DNA of 63,216 nt from NCBI GenBank assembly GCA_937873205.1, contig CALMVO010000108.1:1-63216 (forward strand), in the 5' to 3' direction. Within the stretch, counting starts at the first letter, position 1, and every line of letters begins with the position of its first letter. Under the pieces are notes generated by a model. The model worked only from the letters and a program-made list of their open reading frames with translations. It was not told the DNA's origin and ran no database searches. Shown one piece after another: positions 8,398 to 18,773 of the stretch. The translations under genes were made by a program, and so were the position numbers. This DNA comes from an uncultured Acetobacteraceae bacterium (GTDB taxonomy: Bacteria > Pseudomonadota > Alphaproteobacteria > Acetobacterales > Acetobacteraceae).

Positions 8398-9405
8398 TTA
8401 CGGGCGAGAGGCCGGTCGCACGCGCAGCATGCGGCGAAAGAAGTCCGTGACCTCGTCGTCGAATTGCCGGTGGAAGGCGACCCGATCGAAGCCCGGGCGG
8501 CTGCGGCAGATCATAGGGACCGCTCGGACGAGCAGGTCGGAGCATGGCGCCAGGAAGTCGTAATGGTCGGCGTCGGGGACGCGGTGCATCTCCGGGCTTT
8601 CGGGCAATCCTGCCCTCACCGCGTCGGCATAGTCGGGATACGGCAGGACGCTGTCGTCGTCCGCGCGCCAGAGCTGCACCGGCATGACGACGGCCTCGAG
8701 ACCCTGCCGCGTGAAGGTGAAGCCAAGAGCCGGCGCCGCGACGACGATGGCCCGGATGCGCGTGTCGTGGACGAACGCCGGCCGAGGCGTCTGGGCGGCG
8801 ACGGCCGTGCCCTGGCCATGGGTCTCGATGAGCCGGCAGTCGTAGAACGCCGGGTGGGCGGCGCAATGCGGCCCGATCAGGCGGAAGTCCGGGGTCGCGC
8901 CCGCGGTGACGAGCACGGCGAAGCCTCCGGCGGAAAAGCCGAAGGCGCCGACCCGCGAGGCGTCCACCGTCCCGGGGCGCCAATACGAGACCATGAACCC
9001 GATGACCGTCCGGAGCTGACGGGCCCGGTCGGCGATGTCCAGCACCCGGCTCTGGTCACGGAAATTGTCGCCGGTGTGTGTCGGCGCCGCCGCCACGAAG
9101 CCGGCCGCCGCCAGGACATAGGCCGTGTCGCTGTGGCCGGTGAGGTCCCCTCCGGTGCCGTGGGAGATGACCACCAGGGGCAGGCGGCTGCCCTTGGCCG
9201 CGGCGTCCAGCGCCACGGTCTGGACGAACGGGCCGACCGGCGTCGGTCGGGCCTGCGCATCGGTGGGATACCATATTCCGACCTCGATGGGCGGATTGGC
9301 CCCGTCGGGTACGGCGACCCGGGTGAACCCGACGGGGCCGGCGCACGCGGCCGACGCGGCGAGCAGCCAGGCGACCGCCTGGAGGACGAGGAGCGAGGGC
9401 TTCAT
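8398..9405 (-). CDS. Exported alpha/beta hydrolase (predicted dienelactone hydrolase type)
   Basis: This 335-residue protein starts with a signal peptide (MKPSLLVLQAVAWLLAASAACA), so it is predicted to be periplasmic or secreted. An alpha/beta hydrolase fold follows: oxyanion segment VVISHGTGG, nucleophile elbow GAFGFSAGGFAVL (Ser near residue 150), an acid in the WRADDDSVLPY region and the histidine in DADHYDFLAPC. This arrangement matches COG4188-type predicted dienelactone hydrolases; the substrate is unknown. ATG at 9405 is chosen because it starts the signal peptide. Confidence 0.82.
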   Translation of the reverse strand: MKPSLLVLQAVAWLLAASAACAGPVGFTRVAVPDGANPPIEVGIWYPTDAQARPTPVGPFVQTVALDAAAKGSRLPLVVISHGTGGDLTGHSDTAYVLAAAGFVAAAPTHTGDNFRDQSRVLDIADRARQLRTVIGFMVSYWRPGTVDASRVGAFGFSAGGFAVLVTAGATPDFRLIGPHCAAHPAFYDCRLIETHGQGTAVAAQTPRPAFVHDTRIRAIVVAAPALGFTFTRQGLEAVVMPVQLWRADDDSVLPYPDYADAVRAGLPESPEMHRVPDADHYDFLAPCSDLLVRAVPMICRSRPGFDRVAFHRQFDDEVTDFFRRMLRVRPASRP

Positions 9406-9572
9406 GGAGGCATCCCGGTTGTGGATGGCGAGCCTCTTGCCATGATGTGGCCGTTGCGGCAGCCCACTTCCGCCGATGGGCGAAGGGGTTCGCGAGGCGG
9501 CCGACGGACGTTCCCCGGGCGGCCGGCCAGGGGGGAACGACGGGGGCATTCCTCGGAGGTCGACGCGCCTGG

Positions 9573-10256
9573 ATGCTCGATCTCGTCGTCGCGACCTGCA
9601 GCGGCCTCTTCGTGGGACTGGTGGGTCCGTTCGGGAGCTACCTGAACGGAGCCCACATGGTGATTGTGGCGTATTGGGTCGGCGCCCTCTGGCCGGGATG
9701 ATCCTGCTGCTCTGCCATTGGGCGGCGGCGACCCTTTGGCCGGTACAGATCGAACATGTCGGCCTGCTCGCCTAGTATGGGCAGACCCTGGTGATCTCGG
9801 TTCCGCTCGCCGCGGGCTGGCATACGGCGGCGCGCGACCGGCGCCCGCTGCGGGATCGCCCGCCGCGGTCGGTCCGCGCGACCCCGTGCCCGACCGTGCC
9901 CTGAACCGGTCGCCGCCCGGCCTCGGCCACGAGATCGTTGCCCTGCAGATGGAGGCCCATTACGTCCGGGTGCATACCCCGGGCGGCTCCAGCCTGATCC
10001 TACCCCCCCTTCGGCAGGCGGTCGACGAGCTTGCGGCCACGGGGGTCCAGGGCCTGAAGGTGCATCGATCCTGGTGGGTGACGCGTCGTACGCTCGTCGG
10101 CGTCGACCGCGCAGGCCGCAATCTCCGGCTGCGGCTGGTCAACGGTCTGGAAGTCCGGTCGCGCGGCAGAGCATCGCCGCGCTGAGGGAGGCCGGCTGGC
10201 TGGACGACCAGGCCCCCGGGTCTGGCCGTCGGCCGTCGCCCGCCAATGTCCCGTGA
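9573..10256 (+). pseudogene. Decayed LytTR-family transcriptional regulator with membrane N-terminus
   Basis: The pieces of one gene lie in different frames. Frame 1 (9573-9701) encodes hydrophobic segments including LVGPFGSYLNGAHM and ends in a stop. The next frame continues with MILLLCHWAAATLWPVQ, then an in-frame TAG at 9773. From about 9900 a third frame encodes a LytTR DNA-binding domain (IVALQMEAHYVRVHT ... GLKVHRSWWVTRRTLVG ... LRLVNGLEV). After a last shift near 10152 the expected tail PVARQSIAALREAGWLDD reads in another frame. At least two frameshifts and one nonsense codon are needed, so this is a relic. A GGAGG lies just upstream of the original start. Confidence 0.8.
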
Positions 10257-10314
10257 GCGGTGGGAGGTTGCGCAAGCCGCGTTCGACGGCGACGATCTTG
10301 CTGGCGCGGCAGTG

Positions 10315-11625
10315 TCAGCTCGACCGCTGCAGCACCGCCGCGAAGAAGCCGTCGGTGCCGTGCCGGCGGGGCGTCAGGCGCAGGAACGGCAACGCGGGAT
10401 CGAGGGCGTCCGCGGCCAGCGGTGGCGAGACGGTCGCGGCCTCGCGCAGGTCGAGGGGCGTGAAGCCCGGGCAACGCGACAGGAAGGCCGCCACCTGGTC
10501 GGCGTTCTCTTCAGCCAGCACGGAGCAGGTGGCGTAGACCAGCCGGCCGCCCGGACGCACCAGGGCGGCGGCGGCATCCAGGATCGCGCGCTGCTTGGCG
10601 ATCAGCTCGTCGAGGTCGGCGCCGGTGAGGCGCAGCCGCGCGTCCGGGTTGCGACGCCAGGTGCCGGTGCCGGTGCAGGGCGCGTCGACCAGCACGCGAT
10701 CGAAGCTGGCGGCACGGCGCTTGGCCCACTTGTCGCCCGGCAACAGCAGGTGCCGCTCGACGTTGTGCACGCCGGCCCGCCGCAGCCGGCGCACCGCCCC
10801 ATCGAGCCGCGGCTCCGACACGTCGCAGGCGACGACGTGGCCGCGATTGCCCATCGCCATCGCCAGCCCCAGCGTCTTGCCGCCGGCCCCCGCGCAGTAG
10901 TCCAGCACGCGCATCTCCGGCCCGGCGCCCACCGCCTGCACCACCAGCTGGCTGCCCTCGTCCTGGATCTCGACCAGCCCGTCCTTGAACGCCTGCGTCG
11001 CCATCACCGGCTGCCGGCCGGACACGCGCAGCCCCCAGGCCGACAGCGCCGTCGGGCGGGTGTCGATCCCCTCGGTCGCCAGCGCCGCCGCGGCCTCCTC
11101 CCGCGAGCCGCGCAGCAGGTTGGTGCGCAGGTCGAGCGTGGCCGGGGCCGTGAGCGCCGCGATCTCGGCCGCGGTCTGATCACCGAACTGCGCCACCAGC
11201 AGCGGCAGCAGCCAGTCCGGCACCTCGAGCGACACCGCGTCGGGCATCTCGGGATGGTCGAGCGTATGACCCTCCAGCGCGCGCAGCACCCGGGCTTCCG
11301 CCGGCTCCAGCGTGTCCGGCGCGTAGCGGCCGCCGGAAAAGGCGCGCGCCAGGCTCTCGACCGGACGGCCCTCCAGCACCAGCAGCGCCGCCGCCAGCAG
11401 CCGCGGCTGCGCCTCGCCGCCGGCCCGGGCAAGCCACCAGTCGAGGCGCCGCCAGGCGCGCAGCACGGACCAGACCGCGCCCGAGACCTCGCGCCGGTCG
11501 CCGCCGCCGATATAGCGGCGCTCGCGGAAGAAGTTGTTGGCGACCGCGTCGGCGGGACGCTTCGGCGTGGCCTCCATCGCGAACAGCAGGTCGATGGCGG
11601 CGGCGAGGCGGGCGTTGGGAGTCAT
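10315..11625 (-). CDS. rsmB: RsmB/NOP-family RNA (cytosine-5-)-methyltransferase
   Basis: This SAM-dependent enzyme methylates cytosine C5 in rRNA (16S C967 in the RsmB type). The 436-residue protein has an N-terminal NusB-like RNA-binding half (about 1-140) and a Rossmann methyltransferase half with VLDYCAGAGGKTL, the motif IV cysteine in DAPCTGTGTWRRNP and the catalytic motif VI cysteine in VYATCSVL. ATG at 11625 lies about 100 bp after guaB on the same strand, with a family B repeat between them. RsmB is the best guess among paralogues because of the NusB-like half. Confidence 0.9.
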   Translation of the reverse strand: MTPNARLAAAIDLLFAMEATPKRPADAVANNFFRERRYIGGGDRREVSGAVWSVLRAWRRLDWWLARAGGEAQPRLLAAALLVLEGRPVESLARAFSGGRYAPDTLEPAEARVLRALEGHTLDHPEMPDAVSLEVPDWLLPLLVAQFGDQTAAEIAALTAPATLDLRTNLLRGSREEAAAALATEGIDTRPTALSAWGLRVSGRQPVMATQAFKDGLVEIQDEGSQLVVQAVGAGPEMRVLDYCAGAGGKTLGLAMAMGNRGHVVACDVSEPRLDGAVRRLRRAGVHNVERHLLLPGDKWAKRRAASFDRVLVDAPCTGTGTWRRNPDARLRLTGADLDELIAKQRAILDAAAALVRPGGRLVYATCSVLAEENADQVAAFLSRCPGFTPLDLREAATVSPPLAADALDPALPFLRLTPRRHGTDGFFAAVLQRSS

Positions 11626-11638
11626 TGATCTTTCCCGG

Positions 11639-13237
<1,599 letters not shown>

Positions 13238-13381
13238 TCAGGAGCGCCCGCCTCGGGTTCCCGACCTTTGGCAGCCGCCGATACAACCGGGATCGGCGGG
13301 ACGCAAGCAGAACGACGGCCGGCCTGGGAGCGGCGGCCGGCGGCGATTGCATCAGGACCGTCGAGCCGGCAGGCTCGGCTC

Positions 13382-13717
13382 ATGACCCATGCCGTCCTGC
13401 ACGTGGCGCGTTTCCTGGTGCCGACGATGCTGGTGGCCGGCTGCAGCGCCGCCGGCCCGCCGCCGCCGGTGCAGCGCCCCGACAGCCCGGTCTATCGGTG
13501 TCCCGACGGCTCCCGCTTCACGCAGCAGTTCGACACCACCACGCACCAGACCGACCTGTTCCTGGCCGGCACGGTGCACCGGCTCGATCCGGTGCCGGAT
13601 CCGCTCGGCGGCGTGGTGTATCAGGACGCCGACTACCAGCTGCGGCCGACCCGGTCCGACCAGGCGTTCGCGCTGACCGATCGGTCCACCACCGCGCGGC
13701 AGGACTGCACGCGATGA
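13382..13717 (+). CDS. Small lipoprotein, MliC-like (C-type lysozyme inhibitor fold)
   Basis: This 111-residue protein has a signal ending at a lipobox-like VAGC (Cys about residue 21) followed by a short Pro-rich linker. The mature domain, YRCPDGSRFTQQFD...TVHRLDPVP...VYQDADYQL...ALTDRST...C, has the YxCxDGxxxxxxF start, strand pattern and paired cysteines of the MliC/PliC lysozyme inhibitors. In Gram-negative bacteria such proteins protect peptidoglycan against lysozyme from the outer membrane or periplasm. Assignment is by motif only. It is divergent from guaB. Confidence 0.65.
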   Translation: MTHAVLHVARFLVPTMLVAGCSAAGPPPPVQRPDSPVYRCPDGSRFTQQFDTTTHQTDLFLAGTVHRLDPVPDPLGGVVYQDADYQLRPTRSDQAFALTDRSTTARQDCTR

Positions 13718-13805
13718 ACCGCACCTGGGCCCGGACGCCTGCTTTAACCGATCTTAAGGAAAGTTGATCCAGAACGGTCGGGAGCATCGAGCGGGACCGT
13801 CGGCA

Positions 13806-16025
13806 ATGCATCACCAGACGACGGAGGAGCAGCACAATTCGGAATGGCTGAGAACGTTGTCGAGCTGCTGCGGCGTCGGGCTCTGGGACGCGCTGCTGCA
13901 TGACGGCGACCCGATGGATGCGAAGACGCGGTGGACCTGGTCGGGCGAGTTCCGACGGCTGCTCGGGTTCGAAAGCGAGGCGGAATTCCCGAACGCGGTG
14001 CAGTCCTGGAGTCCGAGGCTGCATCCTGACGATCTCGGTCCGACGCTGCGCGCCTTCAACGCTACATGCGCGACCGGCGTCGGCTTCGACGTGACCTATC
14101 GGCTGCGGGTTCGTGCCGGCACCTATCGCTGGTTCCGCGCCACCGGCGGCGCCATCCTGGATGACAATGGACGGGCGCGGCGGGCTTGCGGCTCGCTGAC
14201 CGACATCCATGACGTCGTCGAGGCGGAGATCGTGCGCAGGCAGCATGACGCCGCCGTCCGGGAAGGCGAGCTCGTACGCCGCAGCGAGCAACGCCTCAGC
14301 GTGCTGATCCAGAACCTGTCGGACGTGATCCTGATCGTCGACGAGGGTCTGGGGATCCTCTACCAGAGCCCGACCGTGGAGACGGTCTGGGGCCATGCGC
14401 CGGCAGCCCTCGCCGGGCGGCCAATCGCCGCGCTGGTGCATCCGGCGGACCGTCTGGCGCTCGCGGGCCTGTGGCAGCGGCTGCACGACCTGCCCGGAGT
14501 CACGAAAAGCCTGGAGCTGCGGCTGCGGCCACGGGGCGGTGCCTGGCGCCATGCCGAGCTCGTCATGACGAACCTGATCCACGAGCCCTCGATCCGCGGC
14601 ATTGTCGTGACGGCTCGCGACATCGAGCAGCGCAAGACCTACGAGCAGCGGCTGACCCGGCAGGCCTTCTATGACGACCTGACTGGCCTGCCCAACCGTG
14701 CGCTGTGCCGGGACCGTCTGGGCCAGGTCCTCGACGGCAGCAGCCGCAGGGTCACGATCCTGATCATCAATCTGGATGGTTTCAAGCTCGTCAACGATGG
14801 GTTGGGTCATCTCGCGGGCGATCAGCTGCTGATCGAGGCGGCGGCGCGGCTGCTGGCGGTGAGCGGGCCGGACGACATGGTGGCGCGGCCGAGCGGCGAC
14901 GAGTTCGTGATCATCCTCGACCGGCTGCCGGACGAGATGGCTGCGCTGGCGTTCGCCGCGATTGTGAACCGCGCCTTCGAGCAGCCGTTCGTTCTCGACG
15001 GGCACAGCCTGACCGTTACGGCCAGCATCGGGATCGCGGTCGGCGATGCCCGGCAGTGCAGTGCCGACCTGCTGCTGCATAATGCGGACGTCGCGATGGT
15101 CCGCGCCAAGAGCGACGGCAAGGGCCGCGCGCTGTTGTTCGACACCGGCATGGAGAGGGACAGCCTATCGCGCCTGGAACTGGAGGCCGAGCTACGACGC
15201 GCCCTTGAGCGGGAGGAGCTATGCGTCCACTACCAGCCGATCGTCGAGCTGAAGTCCGGCGGTCTGCTCGGGTTCGAGGCGCTGGTGCGCTGGGATCATC
15301 CGCAACGCGGGCTGCTGCCGCCGACCGCGTTCATTCCGCTGGCCGAAGAGACCGGCCTCATCGTCCCGCTCGGCCAGTGGGTGCTGGAGCAGGCCTGCCG
15401 GCAGGCCGCGCGATGGCAGGCGGCCCGCGCGCTCGGTCCGCCGCTGACAATCAGCGTCAACCTGTCGCCGCGGCAGTTCCAGCAGCCGTCGCTGGACCTT
15501 CAGATCTCCCGGGCGCTGCAGCGGAGCGGCCTCGATCCCACCAGCCTCAAGCTGGAGATCACCGAGAGCGTGATCATGAGCGACGTCGAGCGCACGATCC
15601 CGGTGCTCCAGAAGCTGAAGGCGATCGGCGTGAAGCTGGCGCTGGACGATTTCGGCACCGGCTACTCGTCGCTCGCCTACCTGAAACGGCTGCCGCTCGA
15701 CGTTCTGAAGATCGACCGTTCCTTCGTCATCGGCATCGAGCAGAGCGAGGACGACCTGGCGATCGTCCGGGCGATCATCTCGCTGGCGCAATCCCTGCGT
15801 CTCTCGATCACCGCCGAGGGCATCGAGACGACCGCCCAGGCGGAAATCCTGACCGCTCTCTCCTGCGATTGCGGCCAGGGCTACCTGTTCTCGAGGCCAG
15901 TCGCCGCCGCCGCCGCCACTCGGATGATCGGGGCCGAGAGCCGGCCCGCACCGCGTGCCGTCCCTGTCGTTGGCATCCGCGCCGGTCGGCCCTGCGACCA
16001 GGAGCATGCGGTCGAGGCGGCCTAG
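13806..16025 (+). CDS. PAS-PAS-GGDEF-EAL cyclic-di-GMP signalling protein
   Basis: This cytoplasmic sensor of 739 residues controls cyclic-di-GMP. A PAS-like domain is at about 15-140, a second PAS at about 165-285 (RLSVLIQNLSDVILIVDEGLG), then a GGDEF domain (DDLTGLPNRALCRDRL ... RPSGDEFVIIL) and an EAL domain (HYQPIVELKSGG, FEALVRWDHP, DDFGTGYSSLAYLKRLPLD). The EAL catalytic set looks complete, so phosphodiesterase activity is likely. The cyclase signature is SGDEF rather than GGDEF, so synthesis is uncertain. ATG at 13806 is chosen; a TTG at 13764 after AAGGA is the alternative. No membrane segment is seen. Confidence 0.92.
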   Translation: MHHQTTEEQHNSEWLRTLSSCCGVGLWDALLHDGDPMDAKTRWTWSGEFRRLLGFESEAEFPNAVQSWSPRLHPDDLGPTLRAFNATCATGVGFDVTYRLRVRAGTYRWFRATGGAILDDNGRARRACGSLTDIHDVVEAEIVRRQHDAAVREGELVRRSEQRLSVLIQNLSDVILIVDEGLGILYQSPTVETVWGHAPAALAGRPIAALVHPADRLALAGLWQRLHDLPGVTKSLELRLRPRGGAWRHAELVMTNLIHEPSIRGIVVTARDIEQRKTYEQRLTRQAFYDDLTGLPNRALCRDRLGQVLDGSSRRVTILIINLDGFKLVNDGLGHLAGDQLLIEAAARLLAVSGPDDMVARPSGDEFVIILDRLPDEMAALAFAAIVNRAFEQPFVLDGHSLTVTASIGIAVGDARQCSADLLLHNADVAMVRAKSDGKGRALLFDTGMERDSLSRLELEAELRRALEREELCVHYQPIVELKSGGLLGFEALVRWDHPQRGLLPPTAFIPLAEETGLIVPLGQWVLEQACRQAARWQAARALGPPLTISVNLSPRQFQQPSLDLQISRALQRSGLDPTSLKLEITESVIMSDVERTIPVLQKLKAIGVKLALDDFGTGYSSLAYLKRLPLDVLKIDRSFVIGIEQSEDDLAIVRAIISLAQSLRLSITAEGIETTAQAEILTALSCDCGQGYLFSRPVAAAAATRMIGAESRPAPRAVPVVGIRAGRPCDQEHAVEAA

Positions 16026-16064
16026 ACCGAAGCCAAGCTTACTCTCCCAACGTCTGCGCATTTC

Positions 16065-16127
16065 TACTCACGCGCTTTCGCATGTTACTCGCGCGCTTTC
16101 GCGTCTTACTCGCGCGCTTTCGCGCGA
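16065..16127. repeat. Three tandem 21-bp repeats at the end of the GH63 gene
   Basis: Three units of TACTC(A/G)CGCGCTTTCGC plus four variable bases start at 16065, 16086 and 16107. The period of 21 keeps the reading frame. On the minus strand the last unit encodes the final residues RAKARE of the glucosidase, and the stop TAA lies at its edge (16106-16108); the other two units lie beyond the stop. Slippage here could lengthen or shorten the C-terminus. Confidence 0.85.
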
Positions 16128-18772
16128 CGCGCGATCAGGTTCGCCACCAATCCGGTCCAGCCGGTCTGATGCGAGGCGCCTAGGCCCTTGCCGCTATCGC
16201 CGTGAAAATACTCGTGAAACAGGATCAAGTTGGCGAAGTGCGGGTCCGACTGCTGCGTCTCGCAGTCGCCGTAGATCGGGCGCCGCCCGTCGGCACCCCG
16301 CAGGAACAGGCTGCTGAGGCGGCCGGCGATGTCGTCGGCGATGTCCCGCAGCGTCCGGAAACGTCCCGACGCGGTCGGGCACTCGACCAGGAAGTCGCGG
16401 CCGTAATAGTCGTGGAACCGGTCCAGCGCTTCCACGATCAGGAAGTTCATCGGGAACCAGATCGGGCCGCGCCAATTCGAGTTGCCGCCAAACATCTCGG
16501 TGCGACTCTCCCCAGGCTCGTAGGCGACGTGGATGCGGGCGCCGTCGTTCTCGAACACGTAAGGATTGGCCTCGTGGAACCGTGACAGCGAGCGCACGCC
16601 GTGGTCGGACAGGAACTCGTTCGGATCCAGCACGCGCAGCAGCAGGCGCTTCATGCGATGGCCGCGCAGCAGCGACAGCAGCCGGCGCTCGCCGATCCCC
16701 GGCTCGTCCCAGCGCGCCACCAGCCCGGCGAGATCGGGGCGCCGGCTCAGGAACAGGTGCAGCCGGCGCGAGAAGTTCGGCAGGCGCTTCAGCATGTCGG
16801 GCTCGAGCGTCTCGACCACGAACAGCGGCGTGAGGCCGACCATCGAGCGCAGCTTCAACTCGCGCATGCTGCCGTCGGGCAGGTTCAGCACGTCGTGGAA
16901 GAACTTGTCGGTCTCGCTCCAGAGCCCGACGCCGCGCTCGCCGATGTCGTTGATCGCCTGAGCGATATAGAGGAAATGCTCGAAGAACTTCGATGCGATG
17001 TCCTCGAACGCGCTGTCGTCCATCGCGAGCTCGAGCGCGATCCGCATCATGTTGAGCGCGAACATCGCCATCCAGGCGGTGCCGTCGGTCTGGTCGAGGT
17101 AGCCGCCGGTCGGCAGCGGGCGCGAACGGTCGAACACGCCGATGTTGTCGAGCCCGAGGAAGCCGCCCTGGAACACGTTGCGGCCCTGATTGTCCTTGCG
17201 GTTCACCCACCACGCGAAGTTCAGCAGCAGCTTGTGGAAGATCTGCTCCAGAAAGCCGCGATCGCCGTGGCCGGTCTGCTCCTGCTCGATCTGATACACC
17301 CGCCACGCGGCCCAGGCCTGCACCGGCGGGTTGGCGTCGCCGAAGTTCCACTCGTACGCCGGGATCTGCCCGTTCGGATGCATGTAGGCTTCCGACGACA
17401 GCAGCAGCAGCTGGTCTTTGGCGAACGCGCTGTCCAGCATCGCGAAGGTGACGCAGTGGAAGGCGAGGTCCCAGGCCGCGAACCACGGATACTCCCATTT
17501 ATCGGGCATCGAGATGACGTCGTCGGCGTTCATGTGCCGCCAGTCGTGGTTGCGGCCGCGCTTGCGGCCGGCCGGCGGTGCGGGCAGCGTCGGGTCGCCG
17601 CGCAGCCATCGATACACGTCGAGCGCGTAGAACTGCTTGTTCCAGATCATCCCGGCGAAGGCCTGGCGCTGCACCATCCGCGCATCGGCATCCGGAATGT
17701 CCTTCTGCAGACCGGCATAGAAGCGGTCGGCCTCGCCGCGGCGGGACTCGACGATGGCGTCGAAACCGGCGAAGGGCGGGATGATCGGCTCGCCGCGCAC
17801 CAGGCGGACGCGGATGCTCCAGGCCTCGCCCGGCTCGACGACGCGGCGGTGCCAGGCCGCGCATTTCGTGGCCGGTCCCTCGCTGCGAACGGCGGATTCG
17901 CGACCCTGCACGACGCGGTCGTGGAAGCCGTCCTTGTAGACCCCCTCGCCCGGGTCGAGCCCCATGATGCGCGGGTTGGTCTCGTTCTCGCAGAACATCA
18001 CCGTGACGTCGTCCTCGACGTGGAAGGTGTAGTGCCCCAGCATCCGGTGTTCGGCGACCACGCGGTTCGGGCCGTAGGTGCGCATCGAGGGCTTCGGATG
18101 GTTCTCACGCCACGACCAGTGGTTGGCGAAAAACAGCTGCGGCAGGAGGTGCAGCTCGGCCGGCTCGGGCCCGCGGTTGGTAGCCGTCACCCGCATCAGC
18201 ACGTCGGCCTCGGCTGCCTTGGCATATTCGATGACGACGTCGAAATAACGGTCGCCGTCGAACAGGCCGGTGTCGAGCAGCTCGAACTCGCCCTCGTCGC
18301 GCGAGCGGCGCCTGCTCTCCTCGACCAGCCGCTCGTATGGGAAGGCACCGTGCGGATACTTGTAGAGCATGCGCAGGTAGGCGTGCGACGGCAGCGCGTC
18401 GAGGTACCAGTAGAGCTCCTTGACGTCCTCGCCATGCGTGCCCTGCGGCCCGGTCAGGCCGAACAGCCGCTCCTTCAGCATGCGGTCGCGGCCGTTCCAC
18501 AGCGCCAGCGACAGGCACAGGCGCTGGGTCTCGTCGCTGATGCCGCCGAGCCCGTCCTCGCCCCAGCGATAGGTGTGCGACCGCGCCTGCTCGTGCGGCA
18601 GGTAGCCCCAGGCGTCGCCGCCCTCGCTGTAATCCTCGCGCACGGTGCCCCATTGCCGGTCGCTCAGATACGGCCCCCACAGCCGCCAGTTCGACATGCC
18701 GTGGTTCTGCTCCTCGAGCCGGCGCCGCTCGGCGTCACGGGAGCGGAAATCCATCGAGCGCGCATTGATCAT
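16106..18772 (-). CDS. GH63-type glucosidase (MGH1-like)
   Basis: This large cytoplasmic glycoside hydrolase of 888 residues is of the GH63 / mannosyl-glycerate hydrolase-like (alpha/alpha)6-barrel group. Typical segments are RLWGPYLSDRQWGTVREDYS at the N-terminus, DALPSHAYLRMLYKYP, the catalytic-region block WDLAFHCVTFAMLDSAFAK, YEWNFGDANPPVQAWA, GWSETDKF-like GLWSETDKFFHDVL and GGNSNWRGPIWFPMNFLIVEAL. No signal peptide is present. The ATG at 18772 is 1 bp after the rlmE stop codon, so translation is probably coupled. The substrate (a glucosyl or mannosyl oligosaccharide or glycerate) cannot be told from sequence. The last codons lie in a tandem repeat. Confidence 0.85.
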   Translation of the reverse strand: MINARSMDFRSRDAERRRLEEQNHGMSNWRLWGPYLSDRQWGTVREDYSEGGDAWGYLPHEQARSHTYRWGEDGLGGISDETQRLCLSLALWNGRDRMLKERLFGLTGPQGTHGEDVKELYWYLDALPSHAYLRMLYKYPHGAFPYERLVEESRRRSRDEGEFELLDTGLFDGDRYFDVVIEYAKAAEADVLMRVTATNRGPEPAELHLLPQLFFANHWSWRENHPKPSMRTYGPNRVVAEHRMLGHYTFHVEDDVTVMFCENETNPRIMGLDPGEGVYKDGFHDRVVQGRESAVRSEGPATKCAAWHRRVVEPGEAWSIRVRLVRGEPIIPPFAGFDAIVESRRGEADRFYAGLQKDIPDADARMVQRQAFAGMIWNKQFYALDVYRWLRGDPTLPAPPAGRKRGRNHDWRHMNADDVISMPDKWEYPWFAAWDLAFHCVTFAMLDSAFAKDQLLLLSSEAYMHPNGQIPAYEWNFGDANPPVQAWAAWRVYQIEQEQTGHGDRGFLEQIFHKLLLNFAWWVNRKDNQGRNVFQGGFLGLDNIGVFDRSRPLPTGGYLDQTDGTAWMAMFALNMMRIALELAMDDSAFEDIASKFFEHFLYIAQAINDIGERGVGLWSETDKFFHDVLNLPDGSMRELKLRSMVGLTPLFVVETLEPDMLKRLPNFSRRLHLFLSRRPDLAGLVARWDEPGIGERRLLSLLRGHRMKRLLLRVLDPNEFLSDHGVRSLSRFHEANPYVFENDGARIHVAYEPGESRTEMFGGNSNWRGPIWFPMNFLIVEALDRFHDYYGRDFLVECPTASGRFRTLRDIADDIAGRLSSLFLRGADGRRPIYGDCETQQSDPHFANLILFHEYFHGDSGKGLGASHQTGWTGLVANLIARRAKARE

Positions 18773-18773
18773 G

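Noticed and set aside
9447-9701. 84-codon frame upstream of the LytTR relic as an independent small membrane protein
   Set aside because: Its C-terminal hydrophobic part continues naturally in the next frame and then into the LytTR domain, so it is better explained as the first piece of one broken gene.
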